A stretch of DNA of 36,630 bases from NCBI GenBank assembly GCA_902782645.1, contig CACZNV010000140.1:1-36630 (forward strand), read 5' to 3'. The translations under genes and the position numbers were made by a program. Origin of the DNA: an uncultured Ruminococcus sp. GTDB taxonomy: Bacteria; Bacillota; Clostridia; UBA1212. The notes under the pieces are model-generated. The model saw nothing but the letters and a program-made list of their open reading frames with translations, was not told the DNA's origin and ran no database searches. Within the stretch, counting starts at the first letter, position 1. Every line of letters starts with the position of its first letter. This document shows positions 1 to 8,349 of this stretch, one piece after another.

Positions 1-47
1 CAAGACTCCTTGTGTGCTTTTAGAAGTACAGTTGGGTGTTTTAAGTT

Positions 48-71
48 CTCTTTCGCGACTTGCGCAAAGAG
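48..71 (+). promoter_or_regulatory. Leader hairpin upstream of the ParB-like gene
   Basis: CTCTTTCGC (48-56) can pair with GCGCAAAGAG (62-71) with one bulged base. It lies about 30 bases ahead of the ATG at 100, which has an AAAGGA ribosome binding site at 85-90. I see no convincing -10/-35 pair before it; the promoter may lie outside the window. It could equally be the terminator stem of a gene ending to the left, but no T-run follows. Confidence 0.3.
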
Positions 72-99
72 TCAAAAATCAAATAAAGGATTGGTATAG

Positions 100-939
100 A
101 TGAGCATCAATGACAAAGCATTAACCCGCCGCGACTTCCCCGGGAAAATAAACAACGACTTGTACGACGAATACCTGCTTCTCGATGCGCAGAAAAGTCT
201 GAATAACAAGACCATTAATTACGACGAAGGCAGTCGTATCCTCATGACGTCACCTGGGAACATACACAACGACAACTATTCCAACGTAGATGTTAACTCC
301 AACGCTTTCTGGGAGATGCGAATGTCCAAAGACAACTACATGGAGCTGGCCTCACATATTCCGGAGGTCAAGCAAAGGCTTGCAAACGGAGAATCGCTTG
401 AAAGTCTAAGCAACGATGATAGGATTGGGAGGTGCGTTGACCTGTACTTCGGTACCGGTAAAGATGAAATGCCGAGAGTCTATCAGTTCAAAGACACCTT
501 CATCTGCGAAAGCGAAGGGGGCAGACACCGTATTCAAGCTGCCCAAGAGCTCGGGTACGAGATTCCCGTACAGGTGATAGGGGCTTACAGCGAGGACGGT
601 GAAACCCCCGCAGAGGATTCCGGCAAATTCTACGAGGATATAAGCAATTACTATCAACAGACGCAACAGTACAGCAGCTCGCAATCCTCCACGGAGCCAA
701 CCCATTATAAACTTCCCCAGGCATATTTGGACGCCCACCCCGAGGTGGCTTCCGGTCAAATCCTTTCGTCAGGCGTTCCTTACGCCGAAGCACCGACCAC
801 CGAAGCTTCCTTGGAGACCGAACCGGTCAAGACCGAAACTTTGCAGGAAGTCAAGACCGAAACTTTGCAGGAAGTCAAGACCGAAACTTCGCAGGAAGAA
901 GAGCTTTCAGACGATTACTATTACGCTTACTATCGCTGA
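100..939 (+). CDS. ParB-like domain protein with repetitive acidic tail
   Basis: Predicted 279-residue cytoplasmic protein. The segment around residues 120-165 reads like the core of the ParB/sulfiredoxin-like fold: a strand, then GGRHRIQAAQELG, then a strand (IPVQVIG). This corresponds to the GERR-type box and following helix of ParB N-terminal domains, a fold that binds or hydrolyses nucleotides and often acts on DNA. Residues about 185-279 are low-complexity and acidic, with three 8-residue repeats (VKTETLQE type) coded by 24-bp DNA repeats, and a Tyr-rich end. There is no ParB-type central HTH, so a classical partition role is unlikely. The stop is 15 bases before the next ATG, with AAAGGAG between, so it is probably co-transcribed with the VirD4-like ATPase. 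Function unknown. It contains no CGCCAAT heptamer, unlike most neighbouring genes. Confidence 0.75.
   Translation: MSINDKALTRRDFPGKINNDLYDEYLLLDAQKSLNNKTINYDEGSRILMTSPGNIHNDNYSNVDVNSNAFWEMRMSKDNYMELASHIPEVKQRLANGESLESLSNDDRIGRCVDLYFGTGKDEMPRVYQFKDTFICESEGGRHRIQAAQELGYEIPVQVIGAYSEDGETPAEDSGKFYEDISNYYQQTQQYSSSQSSTEPTHYKLPQAYLDAHPEVASGQILSSGVPYAEAPTTEASLETEPVKTETLQEVKTETLQEVKTETSQEEELSDDYYYAYYR
826..897 (+). repeat. Three tandem 24-bp in-frame repeats
   Basis: Units at 826-849, 850-873 and 874-897 are identical except for one base in the third (TTGCAG to TCGCAG). Each codes for V-K-T-E-T-L/S-Q-E. Such near-identical in-frame repeats readily change copy number by slippage, so tail length may vary between strains. 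Too short and without spacers to be CRISPR. Confidence 0.9.
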
Positions 940-954
940 CAAAGGAGAATAAAA

Positions 955-2247
955 ATGAAAAAGGTTGAAGTTTTTGACGGAAACGAGCTGCGCAGCACCC
1001 CTGTTGAGATTGCCGTGTCAAATCCCACATGCGCTTTTATTGGCGTTGACAGTGCGGGGAAAGACATGTACCTGCCCCTTGACGACAACCTTCTCAGCCG
1101 CCACATGGTCCTTCTCGGAGGAATCGGAACGGGAAAAACGAATACGTTCAACCAAATTCTGCGGCAGCTGCGGTTTTCGCTTAAGCAGGACGACATAGTC
1201 ATCATATTCGACACAAAAGGCGACTTTTACAATTCGTTCTACAAGCCGGGCGATACGGTTATCAGCAACGACGACACCGCAACAGGCCCGAACGGTCCGG
1301 ATTTCTGGAACATTTTCAACGAAATCGAACTCAATGAAAGAATGGAGGAGAATGTCGTTGAAATCGCCAAGACTCTTTTCAAGAGCAAAACCGAGAACAC
1401 AAGCCAGCCCTTCTTCCCCAACGCCGCCAAGGATTTATTCTCCGCCATACTTCTCCACTTTTGCCGCCACAAAGAACTCCGGGCAGACAACGAGTCTCTC
1501 CGCACATTTCTTGACGGCTCGCCCGCTGCCGGAATAAGAGAGATGCTTGCGCAGCACGACGATCTGAAGGCGATGATAAGCTACATATTCGATGACCGCT
1601 CGCCCCAGACCCAGGGTGTTATATCGGAGCTTCAGCAGCTTTCAAGGGAGATATTTGTGGGCAATTTCAAGAAAAAAGGCAGTCTTTCGATAAGGGATAC
1701 CGTAAGGCGGAAAGGCGGAAGATTCGTTTTCATTGAATACGATCTGGGCATCGGCAATCTGCTTTCACCGATATACAGCCTGCTGTTTGACCTTGCGATA
1801 AAAGAGGCCCTATCCCGGAGCAAAAGCGAAGGAAACGTTTATTTTGTCACCGACGAGTTCAGCCTGATACCCAATCTCCAACATGTGGACGACGCTGTGA
1901 ACTTCGGAAGAAGCCTTGGCGTCAAATTCATGATAGGCATACAAAACATTGACCAGGTATATGAAAACTACGGTGAAAACCGGGCAAGAAGCCTTCTTTC
2001 CGGCTTCCTGACATCGGTTTGTTTCCGCGTCAACGATCCAAAGTCGAAAGAATACATCCGGGATCTGCACGGCGTCAACCGTAAAAAAGACATCTACATG
2101 GCCTCCGTCCAGGGGCGTGGTCTCGTCGAAAACGTCTACGACGCACATGTCGTTGAAGACTGGGACATAACGCGGCTCGGAACGGGAGAAGCAATAATCG
2201 GTTTCCCCGGGAAGGAACCCTTCATATTCAAGTTCAAAAAGATGTAA
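955..2247 (+). CDS. VirD4/TraD/HerA-family DNA-pumping ATPase, stand-alone
   Basis: 430-residue P-loop ATPase of the FtsK-HerA-VirD4 superfamily. Visible motifs in order: Walker A GGIGTGKT (55-62); IIFDTKGDF (84-91), the counterpart of the DPKGE motif of VirD4/TraG coupling proteins; Walker B FVTDEFSLIPN with D300-E301; and a downstream IQNIDQVYENYG segment matching the conserved Gln motif. Family members form hexameric rings that move DNA. The long N-terminal membrane segments of true conjugative coupling proteins are missing, and no relaxase or type IV secretion gene is nearby, so a soluble HerA-like role in DNA processing or defence is at least as likely as conjugation. The start is fixed by AAAGGAG 8 bases upstream. 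It has one CGCCAAT-type heptamer (1039-1045). Partner of the ParB-like gene by position. Confidence 0.85.
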   Translation: MKKVEVFDGNELRSTPVEIAVSNPTCAFIGVDSAGKDMYLPLDDNLLSRHMVLLGGIGTGKTNTFNQILRQLRFSLKQDDIVIIFDTKGDFYNSFYKPGDTVISNDDTATGPNGPDFWNIFNEIELNERMEENVVEIAKTLFKSKTENTSQPFFPNAAKDLFSAILLHFCRHKELRADNESLRTFLDGSPAAGIREMLAQHDDLKAMISYIFDDRSPQTQGVISELQQLSREIFVGNFKKKGSLSIRDTVRRKGGRFVFIEYDLGIGNLLSPIYSLLFDLAIKEALSRSKSEGNVYFVTDEFSLIPNLQHVDDAVNFGRSLGVKFMIGIQNIDQVYENYGENRARSLLSGFLTSVCFRVNDPKSKEYIRDLHGVNRKKDIYMASVQGRGLVENVYDAHVVEDWDITRLGTGEAIIGFPGKEPFIFKFKKM

Positions 2248-2251
2248 GCAT

Positions 2252-2285
2252 ATTTCGCCGGAAGACGCTCATATGCCGGCGAAAT
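2252..2285. repeat. Perfect 10-bp inverted repeat
   Basis: ATTTCGCCGG (2252-2261) and CCGGCGAAAT (2276-2285) form a perfect 10-bp stem with a 14-base loop just after the ATPase stop codon. No T-run follows, so it is not a simple intrinsic terminator. Its outer part is the word GCGAAAT, the same word that forms the phased array at 17393-17452. It could be a protein-binding palindrome or the edge of the two-gene module. Confidence 0.6.
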
Positions 2286-2296
2286 CCGTGAGTTAA

Positions 2297-2351
2297 GCCC
2301 CTTGAAGAAGGCGCGGGCTGTCCCCGCCTCCCTCAAGGGGCCTCTGTTTTC
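2297..2351 (+). terminator. Probable terminator after the ATPase gene
   Basis: GCCCCTTGA (2297-2305) pairs with TCAAGGGGC (2333-2341), and a second GC-rich stem forms inside it (GGCG-GGG with CCC-CGCC). The right arm is followed by CTCTGTTTTCT, a moderately T-rich tail. Very stable and directly before the metG promoter, so it probably insulates metG. Confidence 0.6.
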
Positions 2352-2366
2352 TGGCGGTATCTTTCG

Positions 2367-2395
2367 TTGACACTCCCCCTAAAAAATAGTAATAT
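2367..2395 (+). promoter_or_regulatory. SigA-type promoter of metG
   Basis: TTGACA (2367-2372), a 17-base spacer and TAATAT (2390-2395), followed by an AT-rich stretch. A perfect -35 with a fair -10. It gives a leader of about 110 bases before the metG ATG. I looked for a T-box or S-box in that leader and saw neither. Confidence 0.6.
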
Positions 2396-2419
2396 ATATA
2401 ATTGGTTTTTTATACCCCG

Positions 2420-2462
2420 TTGGCGTCTTAAATCGCCAATGCAAAGCCCCCCGAACAGGGGC
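2420..2462 (+). promoter_or_regulatory. Two small hairpins in the metG leader
   Basis: TTGGCG (2420-2425) pairs with CGCCAA (2434-2439) over an 8-base loop. GCCCC (2446-2450) pairs with GGGGC (2458-2462). The first hairpin is made of two opposed copies of the highly iterated CGCCAA word. Role unknown; a regulatory leader or simply paired uptake-like words. Confidence 0.45.
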
Positions 2463-2513
2463 CCTGGGAGGTAAAAAACAACCGATTTTTGAGACTTTGG
2501 AGGCATATCCGAA

Positions 2514-4496
2514 ATGGCTGAAAAAAAGACTTACTACATAAGCACTCCGATTTACTACCCCAGCGACAAGCTCCACATCGGGCACTCGTATACCACCGTT
2601 GCAGCGGACTGCATGGCAAGGTACAAGAGGCTCAAGGGCTTTGACGTCATGTTCCTCACCGGAACGGACGAGCACGGGATCAAAATCGAAAAGCGCGCAG
2701 CCGCGAAAGGTGTGACGCCGCAGAAATATGTTGACGATATCGTTGCAGGTATAAAGGATCTCTGGTCCATTATGGACATTTCCTACAACAAGTTTATCCG
2801 CACGACCGACGACTATCACGTGAAGGCCGTTCAGAAGATCTTCAAAGAGCTCTACGACAAGGGAGAGATCTACAAGGGATTCTACGAGGGCTACTACTGC
2901 ACTCCCTGCGAGTCCTTCTGGACCAAGACTCAGCTGGTTGACGGGTGCAAGTGCCCGGACTGCGGCGCCGAGACCCAGATCGCCAAGGAAGACTGCTACT
3001 TCTTCAGACTTTCCAAGTACAGCAAGATTCTCATCGACTACTTCAACGACCACCCCGAGTTCATCAGTCCTGCGGCAAGAAAGAATGAAATGATCGTAAA
3101 TTTCCTTGAAAAAGGACTTGAGGACCTGTGCGTTTCCCGCTCCTCTTTCACGTGGGGCATCCCCGTGACCTTCGACGAGGGCCACGTGGTCTACGTATGG
3201 GTTGACGCTCTTTCAAACTATATCACGGCCCTTGGCTACGGCAGCGACGACACTTCCCTCTATGACAAGTTCTGGCCCTGCGACCTGCACCTTGTCGGCA
3301 AGGAAATCGTGCGCTTCCACACCATCATCTGGCCGGCGATCCTCATGGCCCTCGGTCTGCCTCTCCCGAAGAAAGTTTACGGCCACGGCTGGCTTCTTCT
3401 CAACGGGGACAAGATGTCCAAATCCAAGGGCAACGTGGTGGATCCGGTGATACTTGTCAACAAGTACTCCTCCGACGCCATCAGGTACTTCCTGCTCCGT
3501 GAAGTTCCCTTCGGTTCCGACGGCAGCTTCACCCCCGATTCGCTACTCACCCGCATCAACGCGGACCTCGCCAATGACCTCGGAAATCTTGTCTCAAGGA
3601 CGGTTTCAATGCAGATCAAATACTTTGGCGGCATCGCTCCCGCAGAGGCGGACAGGAAGGCAGAGGACATCGACAATGAAATCATCGGCATGTTCAAACA
3701 GCTCACCGCCAATGTGGAGGAGCAGATGGAAGCTCTCCAGTTCCCTCTGGCTCTGACCGAGATTTGGAAGTGTGTGTCACGCCTCAACAAATACATTGAC
3801 GAGACCGCTCCATGGGCCCTTGCCAAGAACGCTGACGACAAGGCACGTCTTGCCCAGGTTCTCTATGTGCTCTGCGAGGGCATCAGAATCATTGGCGTGC
3901 TCCTGGAGCCCTTCATGCCCAGAACCCCCGAAAGGATTTTTGAGCAGCTGGGAATTGCCGGAAACAAGGCGATCACATCCTGGGAGTCCTCCTCCGAGTG
4001 GGGTCTCTATCCCGCAGGCGCCGCTTGCAAGAAAGGCGAAGCCCTGTTCCCCAGGCTTGACGTCCAGAAAGAACTGGAGGAGCTGGAGGCCATCAAACTC
4101 GCCAATATCGCCGCCTCCAAGGCGGCGGCTCCCGCGCCCGCTTCCGAGCCTAAAACGGATGCAAAGGCTGAAGGACTTGCCACAATTGACGACTTTGCAA
4201 AAATCAAGCTTATAATCGCCGAAGTGGTCTCCGCGGAGGCCGTTGAAGGCTCAAACAAGCTTCTCAAGCTTCAGCTCAACGTGGGCAACGCCGTAAAACA
4301 GGTTGTGTCCGGCATCGCCAAGGCATACAAGCCTGAAGACCTGGTGGGAAAGAAAGTCGTGTTTATCAACAACCTGGTTCCCGCAAAGCTCAAGGGTATA
4401 GTCTCCGAGGGTATGGTTCTTGCGGCCTCCGGCAATGACAAGCTTTCGCTGCTCACCGCTTTTGAAGATATGCCTGCAGGCACCGAGATTTATTGA
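2514..4496 (+). CDS. metG: Methionyl-tRNA synthetase
   Basis: 660 residues, the usual length for bacterial MetRS with a C-terminal extension. It charges tRNA-Met with methionine in the cytoplasm. The Rossmann domain begins at once: HIGH at 21-24, and KMSKS at 300-304 within [10 protein letters not shown]. The zinc knuckle CTPC (129-132) and CPDC (147-150) is complete, a four-cysteine form. A helical anticodon-binding domain follows, then an Ala/Lys/Pro linker (about 530-555), then an EMAP/Trbp111-like OB-fold (about 560-660) for dimerisation and tRNA binding. GGAGG at 2499-2503 lies 10 bases before the ATG. The licD-like gene follows after 6 bases, so they probably share a transcript. All three Ala-Asn pairs are spelled GCC-AAT, although AAC is the usual Asn codon here; each makes a CGCCAAT heptamer. 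Confidence 0.98.
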   Translation: MAEKKTYYISTPIYYPSDKLHIGHSYTTVAADCMARYKRLKGFDVMFLTGTDEHGIKIEKRAAAKGVTPQKYVDDIVAGIKDLWSIMDISYNKFIRTTDDYHVKAVQKIFKELYDKGEIYKGFYEGYYCTPCESFWTKTQLVDGCKCPDCGAETQIAKEDCYFFRLSKYSKILIDYFNDHPEFISPAARKNEMIVNFLEKGLEDLCVSRSSFTWGIPVTFDEGHVVYVWVDALSNYITALGYGSDDTSLYDKFWPCDLHLVGKEIVRFHTIIWPAILMALGLPLPKKVYGHGWLLLNGDKMSKSKGNVVDPVILVNKYSSDAIRYFLLREVPFGSDGSFTPDSLLTRINADLANDLGNLVSRTVSMQIKYFGGIAPAEADRKAEDIDNEIIGMFKQLTANVEEQMEALQFPLALTEIWKCVSRLNKYIDETAPWALAKNADDKARLAQVLYVLCEGIRIIGVLLEPFMPRTPERIFEQLGIAGNKAITSWESSSEWGLYPAGAACKKGEALFPRLDVQKELEELEAIKLANIAASKAAAPAPASEPKTDAKAEGLATIDDFAKIKLIIAEVVSAEAVEGSNKLLKLQLNVGNAVKQVVSGIAKAYKPEDLVGKKVVFINNLVPAKLKGIVSEGMVLAASGNDKLSLLTAFEDMPAGTEIY

Positions 4497-4502
4497 AACA
4501 TA

Positions 4503-5441
4503 ATGGACCAAAGCAGTACAGAGATCCGGTTTGAGGACCATTTCGGACAAAAACGCAAAGCCGACTCGAAACCGGTCGACCTTAAATACATAAAGGGAAT
4601 TCATTACGCGCAGGAGCAGCTGCTTATAGAGGTGGACCGCATCTGCCGCGCCAATGACATCACCTATTTTCTTTGGGCGGGCACCCTTCTCGGCGCCGTG
4701 AGGCACCAAAACTTCATCCCCTGGGACGACGATGTGGATATCGCTATGACCAGAGAAAACTTTGAGAAGTTTTTGAAGATTGCGCCGGGTGAGCTTGGCG
4801 ACAGCTTTGAGCTTGTCATGCCGGGCGAGGACGGCAGGTTCTTCGACATGATTCCGAAGATCAACTATGTGCCCAGCGTGCTGCGCAAGAAAAACCCGGG
4901 GGACGACTTCTACCTCGACAAGCACAACCGTGTTTCCCTTGACGTGTTCTGCCTGGACACCCCCAGGAAGGGGCCGGGCTTCAAGCTGCAGCTTGCAAAG
5001 CTCAAAAAGTGGTACGGGTACGCCATGGGCCACAGACAGGCGATTTATGCCGAAAAATACGGGTTTTTCCAGAGGCCGGTCATAAAGTTTCTGGCGGCTG
5101 TCGGCAAGAAAAAGCCAATGGAAAAAATACTGGACGGCCAGAGAAAAGCCTCCTTGCCCGGAAAAAACGGCGACGGTGAGCACCTCTGCGTCTTCAACGA
5201 GAGAATATTCTTCATCTATCCCCGCTTCAGGTCGGAGTGGTTCGAAAAGACCGCCGAATACGAGATCAGGGGGCACAAATTCACCTCCATCAGCGACGCG
5301 GACTCATACCTCCGCTTTGTGTACGGCGACTACATGCAGCTGCCGCCGGAGGAGAAAAGAAGACCCATGCACGCGGACATACTGCCCGACGTGGTGGTTT
5401 ATGATCTTGACGGAAAACTTATAAACTGCGAGGAGAGCTGA
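4503..5441 (+). CDS. LicD-family transferase
   Basis: 312 residues with the LicD signature at about 31-85: a helix, then [11 protein letters not shown], then [12 protein letters not shown] with metal-binding aspartates at 75-79. The family belongs to the nucleotidyltransferase fold and moves phosphocholine, or other phospho-groups from CDP-linked donors, onto cell-surface glycans such as teichoic acid or capsule. Which group is moved here cannot be read from sequence; no choline uptake or CDP-choline gene (licA/B/C) is in the window. The ATG is 6 bases after the metG stop without a clear Shine-Dalgarno, so translational coupling to metG is likely. Two GT87-like membrane genes follow, supporting a role in surface polysaccharide. 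Confidence 0.88.
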   Translation: MDQSSTEIRFEDHFGQKRKADSKPVDLKYIKGIHYAQEQLLIEVDRICRANDITYFLWAGTLLGAVRHQNFIPWDDDVDIAMTRENFEKFLKIAPGELGDSFELVMPGEDGRFFDMIPKINYVPSVLRKKNPGDDFYLDKHNRVSLDVFCLDTPRKGPGFKLQLAKLKKWYGYAMGHRQAIYAEKYGFFQRPVIKFLAAVGKKKPMEKILDGQRKASLPGKNGDGEHLCVFNERIFFIYPRFRSEWFEKTAEYEIRGHKFTSISDADSYLRFVYGDYMQLPPEEKRRPMHADILPDVVVYDLDGKLINCEES

Positions 5442-5477
5442 CAGCTTTTCCGCGGAAATGTTAAAGGAGCCGGCATT

Positions 5478-6968
5478 TTGGGAAAGAAGCAAAAGGGAAT
5501 CTTTGTTGCGAAAGACCTGAGGAAGCCTCACTTCAAGAGCTTCTATTATGTGCTTTTTGCCCTTTTCCTGCTCCTTTTCTTTGCCACCCTGCTTCTTTCG
5601 GGAGGAACCAAGCTCACTGCTGCCCTCTTTGGCGACAAGGTGGACACCTTCATGGACCACTACAACAGCGTGGTCTACAATGAGGTGGACGACCCCTACG
5701 AGATACTGGTGGTTTATCCGCCCCTCGCGTCCCTTCTCTACAAGGTCTGCAACATTGCGATTCCCTCGGACGACTATTATTCCTACGTGACCGACCCCTC
5801 GGTGCTGTCCCAGGACAGGGGCCTTAAGGTCAGCCAGTCCTTCACATTCCAGTTTGTTTTGTACGCGATTGTTGCCGTGTTGATCTTTTTGGCGGCTCTC
5901 TGCCTCCTGAAAAAAGGCTCCAACACCGAAAAAGCGCTGTTTGCGGCGGTGACCCTTCTGTCCTCGCCTTTCCTTTACATGGCCGACCGGGGAAACAATG
6001 TCATTCTGCCGGTGGCCTTCTCCATGATATTCATCGTTCTCTACAACCACGACAAAAAACTTATGCGGGAGCTGGGGCTGATTGCATTGGCGGTAGCTGT
6101 GGGACTGAAAATCTACCCTCTCGCGTTTTTACTGATATTCATCGCAGACAGGCGCTACAAGGAGCTTCTCCGTGAAATCCTCTATATTTGCGTGACTTTG
6201 GTGCTTCCGTTCTTCATTTTCTACAACGGATTTTCGAGCATGATGCTTATGCTGAAGAACCTCTTCGGTTTTGACGCCAAGCGCACCACCGAGTCAAATC
6301 TTGCGGGCCAGCTTGACTTCAAGCGCATGTTCTTCTACGCCTGCGGGGTCACAAGCCGCTTTACGGGCATCGCCATTTCGGACCACATGCGGGAGGTATA
6401 CGCCAATATCTGCCGCTACGGCATGTCCGCAGTCTGCGCCTTCGGCACTATTTTTACGAACAAAATGTGGAAGCGCACCCTGCTCATCGCCGCCGTGATT
6501 TACGGCTTCCCGGGCTCCGCGTCGACCTACATTCTGCTCTTTATGGTCATTCCCCTTGCCCTCTTCCTTGACGAGGAGAAGACGCCAAGCATCAAAAACT
6601 ACATCTACCTGTTCCTCATTCTCATGACACAGGTGCCGATCATCATACGATCCGGGGACGGCTACACAAGGCACGCACCCACAAAGATATCCAGCGCCGC
6701 GGTGGGCCTCATGGTTTTCATCGCATTTATAGAGCTGATTGCCGGGTTTGCAGCCTGGAACGGCGCCCGCAGAAGGAACAATAAAAAGTTCTTTTCATCC
6801 TTCGGGAAAGCTTTGCGCTTAAAGTTTGCAGGCCCCGGTAAGGCTGCGGCCGGTGCGGCGTCTGAGGCTGAGGCGACTGAAGCAGGAGTTGCGGCGTCGC
6901 CTGAAGCAGAAGTTGCTGCGTCGCCTGAAGCAGAGGCTGCAGTTTTGGAAGGAGGCGATCCTCAATGA
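5478..6968 (+). CDS. GT87-like integral membrane glycosyltransferase (copy 1)
   Basis: 496 residues with roughly ten membrane segments, the first at about 20-40. The start is TTG, chosen because AAAGGAG (5463-5469) sits 8 bases upstream. The block DRGNNVILPV, followed about 30 residues later by AVGLKIYPLA and ADRRYKE, matches the pattern of GT87/DUF2029 enzymes (GT-C fold), which use polyprenyl-phosphate sugars and act on the outer face of the membrane. A long extracellular loop after the first segment would carry the catalytic acids. The last 60 residues are a cytoplasmic Ala/Glu/Pro-rich tail with two 24-bp DNA repeats (6888-6935). It overlaps the next gene by ATGA. Acceptor and donor sugar unknown. 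Confidence 0.78.
   Translation: MGKKQKGIFVAKDLRKPHFKSFYYVLFALFLLLFFATLLLSGGTKLTAALFGDKVDTFMDHYNSVVYNEVDDPYEILVVYPPLASLLYKVCNIAIPSDDYYSYVTDPSVLSQDRGLKVSQSFTFQFVLYAIVAVLIFLAALCLLKKGSNTEKALFAAVTLLSSPFLYMADRGNNVILPVAFSMIFIVLYNHDKKLMRELGLIALAVAVGLKIYPLAFLLIFIADRRYKELLREILYICVTLVLPFFIFYNGFSSMMLMLKNLFGFDAKRTTESNLAGQLDFKRMFFYACGVTSRFTGIAISDHMREVYANICRYGMSAVCAFGTIFTNKMWKRTLLIAAVIYGFPGSASTYILLFMVIPLALFLDEEKTPSIKNYIYLFLILMTQVPIIIRSGDGYTRHAPTKISSAAVGLMVFIAFIELIAGFAAWNGARRRNNKKFFSSFGKALRLKFAGPGKAAAGAASEAEATEAGVAASPEAEVAASPEAEAAVLEGGDPQ
6888..6935 (+). repeat. Two tandem 24-bp repeats in the tail of GT87 copy 1
   Basis: Units 6888-6911 and 6912-6935 differ at two bases and code for V-A-A-S-P-E-A-E twice. 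They form part of a disordered Ala/Glu tail and are probably dispensable and slippage-prone. Confidence 0.8.
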
Positions 6969-8263
6969 AGCTTCCTTTTCTGAAGATTGACCCCAAAAAG
7001 ACATACTACAGGCAGCTTTTCTTCTTCCTCATGACCGTGTTTTCGCTGTCGTTCCTTGGCGTGCTCCTTTTCTCCGGCGGGTACTCCATGAGGGGACTCC
7101 TGGACCCCGACAGGAACGGCTCCTTTATGGAGTTTTTCAACAAACTAATACTGTCCGGCGGCGACACCTACGGCTCAGGCTCCGTCACCGCGCCTTTTGC
7201 TGTCCTTTTCTACAGGTGCCTGCTGCTCTTTGTGCCCGGAAGCGTCATCGACAAGTACGTTCCCAGCAGAGCCTCCTCCGGCTACCCCAACGAGGTCAAG
7301 ATCTACCAGCAGTTCAACTTCCCATTTATACTGTTTTCGGTCACTTCCATTTTTCTGCTCTTTTTTGCCTTAAAATCCCTGAAAAAAGGAAACGGCTGCG
7401 AGCGTTTCTTCTTCATATTCTTCATTTTCCTGTCATCGCCAATGCTTTTCTCCTTCGAGAGAGGCGGCGACGTTATACTGCCCCTGGGGCTCTGCGCCCT
7501 CTTCTTTGCGGCAAAAGATTCCGAAAAGAAGCTTGTGCGGAACCTTGCGCTCATCGCCCTTGGCGTGGCCTGCGCCTTCGGCATCTATCCGCTGCTGTTC
7601 TGCCTCCTGCTTCTTAACAAGAAAAAGTTCAGGGACACAGGGATAGTTCTTGCCGTGTTTGCGGTGCTCACCCTGCCCGCGCTCTTTATCGTGGGCGGCG
7701 GCTTCGGCGGCGCGGGCAGATACATTTCAAACCTTATTGGCGTCTGGAAGGAGAGCGGTCTCGCCCTGCTGGGCACGCTGAACTTCTCCGGCTGCGCTGT
7801 TAACCTTTTTGCGGGCAGCTCCCTTTCAAACGGAGCGCTCCTTGCCGTCGGCAATGTGTTTGCCTGTGTCATTGGCGTCTTCGCCTTGGCGGCAGTTTTC
7901 TTTGCGAAAAAGGAGTGGCAGACGGTCACCCTCATTTGCGGGCTGATTGCAGGGCTTTCCCCTGTTTCAGGCACCCAGCTTCTCGTTTTCTTTGCCATCC
8001 CCCTGGCCCTGCTCATTGACGGAGAGGATGCAAACCGCCCTGTCTCCTACATCTCCCTCGTACTTTTGACTCTCACACAGGCGCTCATAGTTTCGCCTGA
8101 CATAACTGCACACAGCTATACAAGAATGTTCGCCACAAGGATTGCAAGCTACGGGATGCTGGCGCTTGTGATACTCACGGCGGTTGTTTCTGCGGCGGAT
8201 TTTGCGAAAGATCTTCGCGGAAAGAAAGCTGCCGGTGATGACATTGGCGGCAAAGTTCAATAA
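6965..8263 (+). CDS. GT87-like integral membrane protein (copy 2)
   Basis: 432 residues, multi-pass. It is a diverged paralogue of the preceding gene: FERGGDVILPLG and ACAFGIYPLLF line up with DRGNNVILPV and AVGLKIYPLA, and both proteins have a large extracytoplasmic loop after the first membrane segment (about 15-37). The ATG overlaps the upstream TGA (ATGA at 6965-6968), a sign of translational coupling, so the two may act as a pair or heterodimer. The usual RR/K after the conserved IYP block is KKK here. It lacks the Ala/Glu tail. GT-C type sugar transfer onto a lipid-linked surface glycan is the likeliest role, but sequence decay in the conserved Lys (K to G in AFGIYP) leaves activity open. 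Confidence 0.7.
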   Translation: MKLPFLKIDPKKTYYRQLFFFLMTVFSLSFLGVLLFSGGYSMRGLLDPDRNGSFMEFFNKLILSGGDTYGSGSVTAPFAVLFYRCLLLFVPGSVIDKYVPSRASSGYPNEVKIYQQFNFPFILFSVTSIFLLFFALKSLKKGNGCERFFFIFFIFLSSPMLFSFERGGDVILPLGLCALFFAAKDSEKKLVRNLALIALGVACAFGIYPLLFCLLLLNKKKFRDTGIVLAVFAVLTLPALFIVGGGFGGAGRYISNLIGVWKESGLALLGTLNFSGCAVNLFAGSSLSNGALLAVGNVFACVIGVFALAAVFFAKKEWQTVTLICGLIAGLSPVSGTQLLVFFAIPLALLIDGEDANRPVSYISLVLLTLTQALIVSPDITAHSYTRMFATRIASYGMLALVILTAVVSAADFAKDLRGKKAAGDDIGGKVQ

Positions 8264-8283
8264 AGATTTTTTCGTCTTTTGGG

Positions 8284-8291
8284 TGTATAAT
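8284..8291 (+). promoter_or_regulatory. Extended -10 promoter for the ThDP enzyme gene
   Basis: A perfect TATAAT (8286-8291) is preceded directly by TG. No good -35 is visible 17 bases upstream. It lies 20 bases after the end of the second GT87 gene and gives a leader of about 50 bases to the ATG at 8350, which has AAGGAGG (8336-8342). It suggests a separate transcript for the ThDP-HAD-M3 genes. Confidence 0.6.
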
Positions 8292-8349
8292 ACTTTTAAA
8301 AGGCGAATACATTATGTTTTATTTTGCTGACGTTTAAGGAGGTATACAA

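Noticed and set aside
826-897. CRISPR or minisatellite of mobile origin
   Set aside because: The three 24-bp units are in frame within a gene and directly abutting; they are a coding repeat.
100-2247. Conjugative element (ICE) core
   Set aside because: Only a coupling-protein-like ATPase is present; no relaxase, T4SS, integrase or attachment site was seen.
2396-2513. T-box or S-box leader of metG
   Set aside because: The hairpins are short and the conserved T-box or SAM-aptamer sequences are not seen.
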